In this document: positions 32,565 to 42,217 of the stretch, piece by piece
How the letters are laid out: each line of letters opens with the position of its first letter
Position numbering within the stretch: the first letter of the stretch is position 1
From: Benincasa hispida
Lineage: Eukaryota; Streptophyta; Magnoliopsida; Cucurbitales; Cucurbitaceae
Length of the DNA stretch: 64,000 bases
Assembly (NCBI RefSeq): GCF_009727055.1
Contig: NC_052349.1
Span: 49,598,706 to 49,662,705, forward strand
Reading direction: 5' to 3'
Position numbers and translations under genes: made by a program
Notes under the pieces: generated by a model
What the model was told of the DNA's origin: nothing
Databases searched by the model: none
What the model saw: only the letters and a program-made list of their open reading frames with translations

Positions 32565-33756
32565 AGATATATGCTTGTCCTCAAGCATTTCTTCGACTAA
32601 GGCAATAATGCTCAATTCCTATCCTATATTTTTGCGTCGATTGGCTGCTTCGAATGTTACACTTAGGCACATCTCTTGACAATGCAATTTCCTTCTATCC
32701 TTGATAATTCCTAACAAAGCCCTACTTTATTCTTCTATATAACAATTTTCTGCTAAAAAATGCTTTTCTAGTTTTAAAAAGAATATTTACCTCTTCTTTA
32801 TCAAAACCACTTGATGTGTCTGTATGCAGTGGTCAAATCTTGCGTCATTTATTAGAGAACGTTGATCATGGTTACACCCTTTGTTTTGTCTTGTTCCCAC
32901 GAGTGTCATGCGAACATCCAACTACGGTTGTGTGCCAATCTCAACTTTAACTCATGATATTCAGAGGAGTTGTCTCTTGCATTCTTTTATTTTTCTTTTA
33001 TTCAAAAAGTTTATCTTTTAATTTTCATACTGCGTTGTTCTTAGAAACCCACCTTCGTTTTGGCATGCTCCCACGGGTGTCATGTGAACATCCAACTACG
33101 AGCAGGTTCCTTTCACAACTTACTCATATCAGGTTGGGATTATTTTTGGGTTTTCCCTTGTGCTGACATTGGAGTTTTGTATGAATTTTGTTTGTGTTTT
33201 TGTTTTTGTTTTTTTTTTTTTGTTTTTGGAAATGAACATACTTTCTTAAAGATCGCATAATCTTGATCCCATCTTCTCAGACCTTCCCCACCCCCAAATT
33301 TAGAGATGCGTAAGGTCCTCATTGCATTGTTTGGACAGAATAGACAAACACTTAGAAAAAAATTCAAAAAGAAGGTTTGAGCAGAACTTTGAAAGATAAA
33401 AGGTAAAGTACTGCTATAGCTAAGAACTAATTAAGTGTTAGTCAGAATTTACAAACTGTGGGGAATGTTTCTAGGTATAAACATATTATACATCATAGCA
33501 GCGTAACAAACAACGCAAAAATGAAAGATCAAGAACATCGCAAATATGGACAAAGGATGATAAAGAAAAGGCGCAAGCAAATAGAGAGAATATTTACTCA
33601 ATTGTATTGAATAGTAACTAAGTATACAAATGATTAAAAATTAACGCAATACAAAAGTTGTTGGCCTATACAAAGAATCAAAGAATTTAGATTAACTTAG
33701 AAAAATAATGAATTGATAAAAATACAGAATGGCCGCATAAAAAAAAGTAAAGATTA
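32565..33756. other. gypsy-B 3' non-coding region
   Basis: Between the extra ORF and the polypurine tract. It contains two related blocks (near 32880-32930 and 33050-33110, both with 'catccaactacg' and 'cccacg(a/g)gtgtcatg'), and a T-rich run at 33190-33230. I see no conserved coding sequence. Confidence 0.6.
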
Positions 33757-34173
33757 TTATTGAGGAGTAGGAGGGTTCTGATGCGGTACGGGTGGAGTCT
33801 CTTTGAAAACCAGATGCTGCTTGAGATGCAGAGGCACCATGGGACCATGAAGATGTGCTATTAGAAAATTAAAGTACTCATGGTTGCACTCCGCAAGGTG
33901 TCTTTGGTGCCGATGGATCGTATAAATGTTGCGCTGAATATTAATCAACACCTCCCTTGTCGTGGCAGCATTACGCCGTATATCGTCGACCTTCTCCATT
34001 ACCACATCAAATCTCTGGTTGAAGAAGGCTTGTTGCTGAGCGAAGAGTTGTTGTTGTTGGGAGAAGAGGGACCGCATTTCTACTAACTCAGCAGCTAAGG
34101 AGACGACAGTGGGTGGTGCCTGCGATGTCTCGCCAACAACATTTTGGGGTTGGGCAGAGGTGCCTTCACCCAA
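33757..34173 (-). pseudogene. gypsy-B extra ORF, C-terminal part
   Basis: 138 residues on the minus strand: a Gln/Phe-rich stretch (residues 30-60, with LFSQQQQLFAQQQAFFNQRF), then DDIRRNAATTREVLINIQRN, and a Pro-rich end. The Gln-rich part and the regular hydrophobic spacing suggest a coiled coil. It follows the domain at 34575-35291 after a low-quality stretch with frame changes, so it is most likely the end of the same protein. Function unknown. Confidence 0.65.
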
Positions 34174-34355
34174 ATCATGTGGGTCATCAACATGCAGCGG
34201 TGGAAGGGAATGTTGCGGTGATGATGCTGAAGGGGAGGGTGAGGCTGCTGGGTATGTTGTTGGAGAATTTGAGGCAAGGAGAAGGTTTCTAAGGTGCTCA
34301 TGAAGTGGAGAAGAAGGTTATGCAAGTGGGCTCGAAGGGCTTTGAGGGCAGATTA

Positions 34356-35291
34356 CTAAGGGTAAAGGGTCCAAAGGTTCTGTTTCTTGCGATGGTGATT
34401 CTTGGCCTTTTCTTTTCCCTTATCATCTCTGCGCTGTCTCTTTGGCTTGGGTTCTTGCAGCGCATTGAGATCGATTGTGGGCCTCTTCAATGGTAGCTCT
34501 GGGCAATGTGGGGAGTCTTTGAGGAGAAACCTCAGGATTTTGATATTGATGAGGCCGTGGACTTCATGCATGGGCTATTCATCAATGCCTACACCCATTG
34601 ACAAGCACAAACTTGAGACAGTCCATGGAAAGAAGTATCGTCCTCTGATGTACTCTACCAATGCTCTGAGCTGTCTTGCGATCAACTGCCCTACATCGAT
34701 TGGAATGCCGCGTGCAATGCAGTATGCGGTCATGACTCGATCCCTCGATACTGTCTTATCATGCGTTGTTGGGATCAGCCGCTTCTTGACCAAATAAACC
34801 CAAAGCCTTCCCTCTGGGAGTAGTGACTTAGACGCTAGGGTGTGGATGCCTTTAAAAAAAAAAACCATCCACATCATGTCCGGTTGCGTTAAGATTTGCA
34901 GCGCATCTTCCATTTCCTGTTCAGTGGGATCATCAATGATTTTATTGCTCGGTGCATCCGGGTTATCCTTCATCTGGTATAGCTCATTAATGTCCCTTGC
35001 GCTGAAGGACACCGTCTCCCCTTTTATGGTCACCACATCCTTGGTGCCATGTAACCGTCCACGGTAGAAGTCCCTCACTACCTCTTGAACAACAATGGCT
35101 GGGCACTGGTAAAATGTGTCCCAACCATGTTCCACGATCATGCTCGTGACGAGGTCTAGTAATGGCATTGGCACAGGGAAGAAACCCATCTCTATCAACA
35201 TGTCATCATTTTCTCTTTTCTTTGATGGATGCCTCTTTGCCAACGCGGGCTCGCTACTCTCCGCAACTGCTTTGCCCTTTCTCTTGGTCAA
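34356..35291 (-). pseudogene. gypsy-B extra ORF, plant transposon protein-like domain
   Basis: Minus-strand ORF of 238 residues from 35291 to 34575. KRKGKAVAESSEPALAKR is a basic start; GFFPVPMPLLDLVTSMIVEH then GWDTFYQCPAIVVQEVVRDF, VVTIKGETVSFSARDINELY and VMTAYCIARGIPIDVGQLIA follow the order of the 'putative plant transposon protein' domain (Pfam Transposase_32 type) seen in Athila-like extra ORFs and in many plant genomes. The name does not imply transposase activity. After the stop at 34575 the reading goes on in another frame to 34356 (LKRPTIDLNALQ, KPKRQRRDDKGKEK). Identification is from memory of the family; function is unknown. Confidence 0.7.
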
Positions 35292-35607
35292 CGCAAGGCG
35301 GGATTTTTGCCATTGTTTTCTTTCCCGTTCCTTGTGTTGTTCCTTCTTCTCTCGTTCGGCAAGTTTCTTTCCCTTCTTCTTACTTAAGCGCTATCTGTTG
35401 GCTTTATGCTTCTTTTCCTTCTCCTCTCAATCTTCTTTCTTCTTTTGCCTTCTTTTTCTTTTCTTCTTCTTCATCTTCTCTCTCTTCTCTTTCAAACTTT
35501 TCTACAAACTACTCGGAGGCCAACAAAAGGCGTTGTTCCTCTTCAAGCCACCTTATTTCTTCGAGTCTCGAGATCTCATTATTGCGGTGCACCTCCTCAT
35601 ATTGCAG

Positions 35608-36648
35608 TCATCTTCTTCGATCACCTTCTGCGATGATGAGTTGGGCCCACGCCATTTTCTCCTGCCTTTCTTCCTCTTCCTTTCTCGTCCTTTCCTCTTC
35701 TTCTAATGCATTGATCAAAATTGAAGGGTCAACGGTAGACTCTTGCGATGCCGTATCAGGGGGGGTATCTTCTCCTTCTTCGCCTTCGTCGGTCGCAACC
35801 AATTGTGTTGTTTCAGGTTGTGTCGGCTCTCTTAATTGCGCTGGTTCCCCCTTGTCTTCCCTCACGGAGGTGGATTCACCATCCATCTCTGGGCTTGTAG
35901 CCCTCTTCTTCCTTTCTTCTTCCTTCTTCAAGCGCCTTTCCTCATGTCTGCACTCTTTCCTTTCTTCTTTTTCCTTCCTCCTCTTCTTCTTGGCCTCCTC
36001 ATCTTCTTCATCCTTATTTTCTTTATTCTTTTTCTCCTTGCGATGATGAGAGGGCTCACATTCTCTAACCTTCTTTCCTTTGCTCTTCTTTTTCTTCTTT
36101 TTCTCCTCAACCACCTCTGGTTGCTTCTCCGCCGCAACTTCCTCCATCGCAACTTCCTCCACCTCAACTCTAAAGGGTCCATCATAGGTTTTTGCGTTGG
36201 CAGTCTCCTCAGGATTCTCTAAGACCAGAGTGCTTTTTCTTGTCTCTTCTTCCACCACTTCCTCCGTCACCGTCACCGCCAGCGCCACTATCACCTCCTC
36301 CGTAAGCAATGGTTGGTTTACAACCCCAGCCTCGGGTAATCTTCCTCCTTTCTCCAAGTTACTCAGAATGTTTCTAAATACCTCCTTGTCATCTCGTCTA
36401 TTCTTTTCGCTTTCAGTGGAGACTGCTGGAGTTGGAAGTGGGGTGCTTTCAGTACTTTGCCCCTTCTTGAATTGAGGTGGTCTGACAGCTAATGGGTTTC
36501 GCCGGGGTCTTCCGGTGATTCTAGGAACAGTGTGAGGGTGAGCAACAAGACGACATCTAGCAGCAAGGAATGCTGCCTCTCGCATGGAGAGTTGGTCAGT
36601 CGAAGGTGTTGAGGGTAAAGCGGAAGGTTGGGAAGTTTGGTCGGCCAT
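35608..36648 (-). pseudogene. gypsy-B extra ORF, N-terminal charged part
   Basis: 346-residue ORF on the minus strand starting MADQTSQPSALPSTPSTDQL. Residues 1-110 are Pro/Ser-rich with GRPRRNPLAVRPPQFKKG; residues 150-260 are strongly charged (runs of Lys, Glu and Arg such as EEAKKKRRKEKEERKE) and would form a long charged helix; the end is Glu-rich. The plus strand is pyrimidine-rich here, giving large false ORFs. A frame lesion at about 35605 separates it from the downstream domain. Gypsy-C has the same start at 63687 (MADQSPQPSSSPSSPS), which supports the start codon. Confidence 0.75.
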
Positions 36649-37675
36649 GGATGCTGAGGTAAAAGAAAGCTGGAAAAACGTTAGGGTTTAAGGGAAGGAG
36701 AAAGCTCGGTATGCAGGGGCGCTAGGGTTTTAGATTCCATATGAGGAAAAGTGTGCTCATAAACGGGGGAAGTGCCCATTTATAGGTTGGGCCTTAGTGG
36801 GCCCAACGCTATTTTTGCGGTGGCAGGCCTCGAGACACTGAAAAGGCCCGCCGTATGAACTCCCCTCATTTATGAGGTTTCACAGTAAACGTCCTTTCGT
36901 CTGCAGACTCATCATTTCTTTAGAATATGAAATGATTGGACTTCTCAATTTTGCAAAAAGAATTATCTTTAATGTTTTATTCGAATGGATATAAGGAAAA
37001 GATTAACGCAATGTGTTCACCAACGCAAATGCATCTTCGCAGAGGACAGGCAACAACGCATGCATCCCCGTAACACACCCCTTAACTAAACACATTTCTG
37101 GAGGATCGGGCGCATGATATTGCTACCAGCACAACACTACCTCAACATAGTGCATTTTGCTAAGGACGGGCAAAGGACATACACGTGTGTAACACACCTC
37201 TCAGCTCAACGCATTTGAGTTGGATGAATACAAAGCGTATCTTGTTGGTTCAAGATGCGTCCATTATTGCCATGCATACTGGATGTTGATTGTTTTATTA
37301 TTATTTCTTTTATTATCTTTTTTATATATATATATATTTCATCAACGCAAGCGAGTATGACTTATGGTAATCATTTTCTTCTTATTTCTCTATCATTCAC
37401 TAATTAAAGAATAACGTATTAATGACAGAAAAGTAAAAGGAATTAAAAATAGTACAGAAATAAATGCAAAGACAGTAAATGAAGAAAAAAATTCATAAAG
37501 TAATTAAATAAATTGAATGAAGCAGTAAAGACAAAGTTCAGAAATTAATAAAGAAAGGAATTAAAGAAAGCATTTAAACATAGATGTGAGATATGGACCA
37601 GAAGATGATTTTCTTTGAATGAGCGCAATCCACACCTCTGCAGGCGGTCCAGCTTGCTTGCCCAATGTCCTCAGG
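36649..37675. other. gypsy-B spacer between gag and extra ORF
   Basis: Non-coding. It begins at the gag end with CAATGTCCCTGAGGACATTG (complement near 37670), holds an A/T-rich part (37240-37560, with a short TA run at 37321-37337) and a block of 60-base repeats at about 37010-37250. Gypsy-C has the same spacer at 62662-63686. Confidence 0.75.
37010..37250. repeat. 60-base imperfect tandem repeat, gypsy-B
   Basis: About four units, each with an 'aatgcgttg..' start and 'ttgcccgtcct' end on the minus strand. The gypsy-C counterpart at 63121-63360 has the same period. Confidence 0.7.
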
Positions 37676-39056
37676 GACATTGCTCCTTTCCATGAGATCC
37701 TGGGGCTTCAGAGTTGCTGGGCAACATATCAGATGTTATGTTTCTAAGCTCAAATGCCAGCTGGCCCACTTGAATCTCTAAGTTTCAAATTGAAGACGCC
37801 TGCGCTGGCATCACTGCATCATTTTTGTCCATATACTGTTTTAGTAGGGCCTCTAATGAGCTTCTAGAGGTGTTTGAAGATGAGGGTTGTTGGTTGTGCG
37901 ATTGCCTTCGTTGCCCCTGATTCGAGTTATGGTGAAAAGGAGAAGGGTTCCCTCGACTTCCACTTTGATGGTTGCTTAGCCCCCCTTGGTTAGGATTCCC
38001 TCCCCAACTGAAGTTAGGATGGTTCCTCCAACCTGGATTGTAGGTGTTCCTAAAGGTGTTGTTTTGGATGGCATATACTTGTTGGATATTCGATGGGCAC
38101 ATTTCTACTACATGAGCCCCTCCACAATTAATGCAACTTATTGCGGCCATTTGAGCCGCCGTACTGGGTTACGCTGATTTTTAGGGATGGCTCCTTGATT
38201 GATTGCCATCGATTGGAGGATTGAGGTCACTGCGGCCATCTGAGCGGACAGTGTGGTCATTGTCTCTGCAGGGACAATGGAAGTCTCGTTCTTTCTTCCT
38301 TCTGTGCCTCTGCCTCCATAACCATCATCAATCCAGTCATCCATGTTCTGCGATATGCGATCAAGGATGACCTTGCCCTCGGTATACGTCTTGTCCATAA
38401 AACCTCCTGCCACGGAGGCATCAGCAACAGCCTGCGTTGATCTGTTCAGGCCATTATAAAATGTCTCCATCAAAATGCAATCGGGTATCCCGATATGCTG
38501 GCAGTTCTTCACAAGTCTCCTAAATCGCACCCAAGTGATGTTCAGGGTCTCATTGTCCATTTGTTCAAAGTTCAGCACGTCCTTTCGTCACCTTGCATTG
38601 ACGGCCGGTAGGAAGAACTTCTTCATGAATCGCTCAAATAGTTGATCCCATGATGTAATCTCGTTTGGCTCCAGTGAGTAAGTCCACCTCTTGGCTTCAT
38701 CCCTCAAGGTGTAAGGGAATAAATATAGTCTAATACCCTCAGGGGTAACGCCAGGTAGTGAGAAGTTGCTGCACATTTCGACAAAACTGGTCAGGTGGGC
38801 ATGCAGGTCTTCACCTTGCAGACCCCCCAAATTACCCTGCGTTTTGGATCATTTGGAGCATGACTGGTTTTATTTCAAACCTTGCGTGCTCCTCTACTGT
38901 AGGCCTCGAAATCCCAGGTGAAAAATCGTACAGGTTGGGTGTCGCGTAGTTCCTCATGGGAATGTTACGATTAGCGGCAAGGAAGACTGGGTCCTGCGCT
39001 GGTCGTACCACCCCTTGATTTCCCACAAGAGCCACATTGTCATTATTGTCTGCCAT
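37676..39056 (-). pseudogene. gypsy-B gag
   Basis: Minus-strand gag in pieces. MADNNDNVALVGNQGVV opens at 39056; a TAA after MIQNAG (38832) is followed by FGGLQGEDLHAHLTSFVEM and RWTYSLEPNEITSWDQLFER; a TGA after NAR (38588) by FEQMDNETLNITWVRFRRL and GFMDKTYTEGKVILDRI; then after a further break CINCGGAHVVEMC (about 38110-38145), a CCHC zinc knuckle with all four ligands present. The Asn/Gln/Ser-rich tail runs to GKEQCP at about 37676, right where protease should start, and stops. It would package RNA into particles if repaired by nature elsewhere. Confidence 0.85.
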
Positions 39057-39255
39057 ATTAGCTGCTTTCTTTCACCTTGATCGATTCTGGCATGCCCATG
39101 CGCGAAAGGTATGCTCAATCTCTGAGTCAGCTTTGAATTCTGGTTCGGTACCAGTACTCATAAACTATCAGACTGCTCTCTGCATTGAGCAGCCAGTACA
39201 AAGAGATCTGTTCTGCAAAATACCACAAACATACTCAAACAATAACCGTTAATAA
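39057..39255 (-). other. gypsy-B leader
   Basis: Short non-coding leader. It shares with gypsy-C the stretch 'gagagcagtctga' (minus strand; 62420 in gypsy-C). Confidence 0.65.
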
Positions 39256-39274
39256 GTCCCCAACAACGACGCCA
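39256..39274 (-). other. gypsy-B primer binding site (tRNA-Asp type)
   Basis: TGGCGTCGTTGTTGGGGAC on the minus strand, a near match to the tRNA-Asp complement, six bases from the LTR. Confidence 0.85.
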
Positions 39275-39280
39275 TAAACT

Positions 39281-41200
39281 TGTAAAGACATAAAGATATA
39301 TTTCCTATTGCCATAAACTTGACAACATAAAATGAATTCTAATCTTATGATCTTATGTCATACAATGCATGGATGAATCATCACTTTATTTTCTTTATGC
39401 GATACTACTTCTAGATATGCATTATTAATGAATGTTCTTGTAGTATGTTGTGCGTTGTCACAAGTTTCCTTGCATTGGAACCAAGTATAATTCCACTGCA
39501 AGTTTCTCGGTGTGATCCAAGGTCGAACACAGGGATTATTTTAGGTTAATTGCGTTACATTTGTGATATATGCAACTGAGGGTTTTTCAATTTAATAAAA
39601 GTGTGGTTTTTACATGCGATAAAGTAAATTGTGCAGTACAGTAAAGATAAGCGATAAAAATGTGATAATAAAGTAAATTGAGATAAAAGTAAAGTGCGAT
39701 AAAATAAACCTAAGCTATGATGATAGAAGATACAGGTTACATGATACAAGATACCGAGGTTGAGACTAACTGTGAAGAATATACAAAGAATCGTGTTATG
39801 CGGTGGAAAGGCTTTATGTATGAAGCAGAAAGAGAAAGGATAATTAATATAAACATTGCAGGTTCCTTAATTGCATTAAAGATATAAGTACGGTTCCGCT
39901 TTCCCTTGGCGTACACCTCTCAGTGATCGGCCACGTTTCCCACATCTCTGTGGTGAAACAGGGACGAACGTAGTGAACGTAGGGTTGGTTCCATCTCTGG
40001 AAGTACTTCTCTCTTTAATTAATGCATTCTTCTAACCTTCTCTCGATAAATCAGAATGGCATCTTCACTTCTGCTTTCACAGGTGAAGATGCCGTCTAGC
40101 ATGCTTTAGCTAAACATCCTCTTTAGCTAAACATCCTTATTTCTTTAGCACATATTAAATTACTTGCTTAATTCATATTAATCACCAAGGGATTAAGAAA
40201 ACATTGGGGAGAAAGCTATTTATGGGGGAATGAAAATAGACAAAAATATGGAGATGAAAATGATCATGACATTTAATTATAAAATCAAGCACATGATAAA
40301 AGGTTGTGAGACTAAGAAGATGAAGTACAATTGATGAATGAGAGTTAGAAACAAATAAAAATGAGTGTCAATGTCTTGACACAGATTTGGATGGAGAAAT
40401 CACTTATCGGCGTAGATGGAGTGAACGGAAGGAAGAGCTTCCCTTTCAGGCTTGTTCAATCGGTAGAGTTGATCTAGGTACAGAGCTTCATGGAGGGGAT
40501 TTGGAATGGTTTGCCCTGAGACTCACCTCTCGGCCTTGTCTTTTTTCTTCCCGGATCTTCTTCGATCAGCACTCAGATTAGCCTCTCTCTCAATATACAG
40601 ATATCAAAATAGCCTCGTATCTAGTATATCTTTTTGTGAATTCTTTGAGGGTATTTATAGATGAAAGCTTTGACTCTCTGACTCGTGGTCCCCACTTTAC
40701 TATTATGGAATTCCAAAAATGGTGGAATGAATATTCCTTCTGTTATGCAATCAGTCCGTAAAAAATGCACAACGGTTTGTTGTACACGTGTCAAAATCCT
40801 CCGCAATTGCATTGCTCATTTGCATCTTTCGATCATGTGTCTGCTTGCGGTGTTGTTTTTATTACCGCATGCGATTGAAGTTCAGCTCTGGATCAACTGT
40901 CGCATGTGTCGTCATTGCGTTGATCGTCTCTTTAGAATTGATTAACGGGTGCAATGCAACAGAGATGCGTTGTTCAATTTCTCTTTGAGGCTTGATCGCA
41001 AGCGGTGACTTGTTTTCCTGCAAAACAGACTAGAAATACTCTTTTCTACCATCTTGATGGTGTTAGTGGGTGTATTGATGATAATTTATAATTATTGTAT
41101 TTCTTAGCCAACTTCCATACAATCGACACATATTTTCTCTCTTTTGGCCGCAATATCTAAGTAAGGCAGCCTAAATAACTTGTATTTCTACAAGTTATCA
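39281..41200 (-). repeat. gypsy-B 5' LTR (right copy)
   Basis: 1920 bases, TGATAACTTGTAG... to ...CTTTACA on the minus strand. Carries a segment (39737-40097) missing from the left LTR but present in gypsy-C (61500-61890 reversed), so the left copy has the deletion. A TATA candidate is at 40652-40660. Confidence 0.88.
40652..40660 (-). promoter_or_regulatory. Candidate TATA box in gypsy-B 5' LTR
   Basis: CTATAAATA on the minus strand in the LTR that would start genomic RNA. Confidence 0.5.
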
Positions 41201-41479
41201 TCAATTCGGTTTAATTTTTGTTTGGTGGGTGTTTTATATGAGAAATATGAAACTGGTGCACTGATATGGTTTTCTAAGTTTTGGCAGTTTAATTCTCTTT
41301 AATTTCTCATTTAAATTTGTAATTGGCTCTTGCTTGATGAGCTTTAATGTGTTCCCAAGAGTCTATAGTTTATTTGGAGTCATTAGAGTTGAAATTAAGC
41401 TGTAAATCGAAGAAACAAGCGAAGAAGTCGAGTTGTAGTTCCAGAAAATTAGTCTCTGTTCTTATTGTCGTTGTGGTTC

Positions 41480-42010
41480 CAGTTGCTAAACAATCGTCTA
41501 GCTCCAGACGCTACACGATGTGAATAAAATCTAGACGATCGTATAGCAATGGGCACTGGTCGTTGTGATGTTGAATGCTAGACGATCGTGTACTTGTGGT
41601 AGCTAAACGATGCGTTCAATTTGCTATACGATAGAATTAATCGATCGTTTAGTTTTGGCATGGGAATTAACGATACGTTGAGTTTACTATACGATGGTAC
41701 TATACGATCGTTTAGCAATGATGCGCTCTAAGCGATGCGATGAAGTGCTACGTGATAGCACTGAGTGATCGTTTAGATGCAGAGCTAAGCGATCGTATAG
41801 ACGACGTGCTAAGCGATGCATTTAAGTTTCTATGCGATGGAACTAAACAAATTGCTTATCTACGATGTTGAACGACGCGATGATGTTCTATACGATGGAG
41901 CTAAGTGATCGTTTAGCTACGACGGATACTAAAACGATGACATGTAGTGCTAGACGATGGTGTTAAGCAATCGTTCGATTCTATGTGATAGAACTAAGCG
42001 ATAGCTATAT
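41480..42010. repeat. ACGATCGT palindrome array in copia-D leader
   Basis: About 20 copies, such as TAGACGATCGT, TATACGATCGTTTAG and AAGCGATCGTATAG, alternating with GCTAAGCGATGCG. Confidence 0.75.
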
Positions 42011-42018
42011 GATAGTCC

Positions 42019-42081
42019 CTCTCAGCTAGAGTGTTTGAGGGTCACTTAGTGGGACTAGGTCTACGAGATATTCAACACTAG
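42019..42081 (+). pseudogene. copia-D pol C-terminal 20 codons
   Basis: LSARVFEGHLVGLGLRDIQH and a TAG stop, matching the end of copia-2 pol (AKVFEDHLESLGLRDMQH). It is followed at 42208 by the polypurine tract. Confidence 0.85.
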
Positions 42082-42217
42082 GGCAAGTGGGAGAATTTAT
42101 AGGTATTCAAATGCCCTACTTTATTGTATTTGTACATTTTTTTCTCTCCGTGTAAACTCAACATTGTATACATTTGTATATATTGATCCACTAGAGTTTT
42201 AGTCCAAGTGGTAGTAT

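Larger units (their letters stand above)
31061..41200 (-). mobile_element. Pol-less Athila-like element gypsy-B
   Basis: Minus-strand element. In its own direction: 5' LTR (39281-41200), tRNA-Asp-type primer site, gag with zinc knuckle, spacer of 1 kb with 60-base repeats, a long extra ORF (36648 to 33757), 1.2 kb non-coding DNA, polypurine tract and 3' LTR (31061-32551). There is no protease, RT, RNase H or integrase. Left flank is copia-2 LTR, right flank is the leader of another copia family, so no target duplication exists; the copy may be a recombinant of two insertions. A relative with the same spacer and ORF lies at 60412-64000. Confidence 0.82.

Noticed and set aside
35116..36046. Large plus-strand ORFs rich in Ser, Phe and Leu (up to 294 residues)
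   Set aside because: They are the complement of the Lys/Glu-rich gypsy-B ORF; the pyrimidine-rich strand lacks stops by composition.
33757..36648. Calling the gypsy-B extra ORF an envelope gene
   Set aside because: No signal peptide, membrane helix or cleavage site is visible; only its place in an Athila-like element suggests it.
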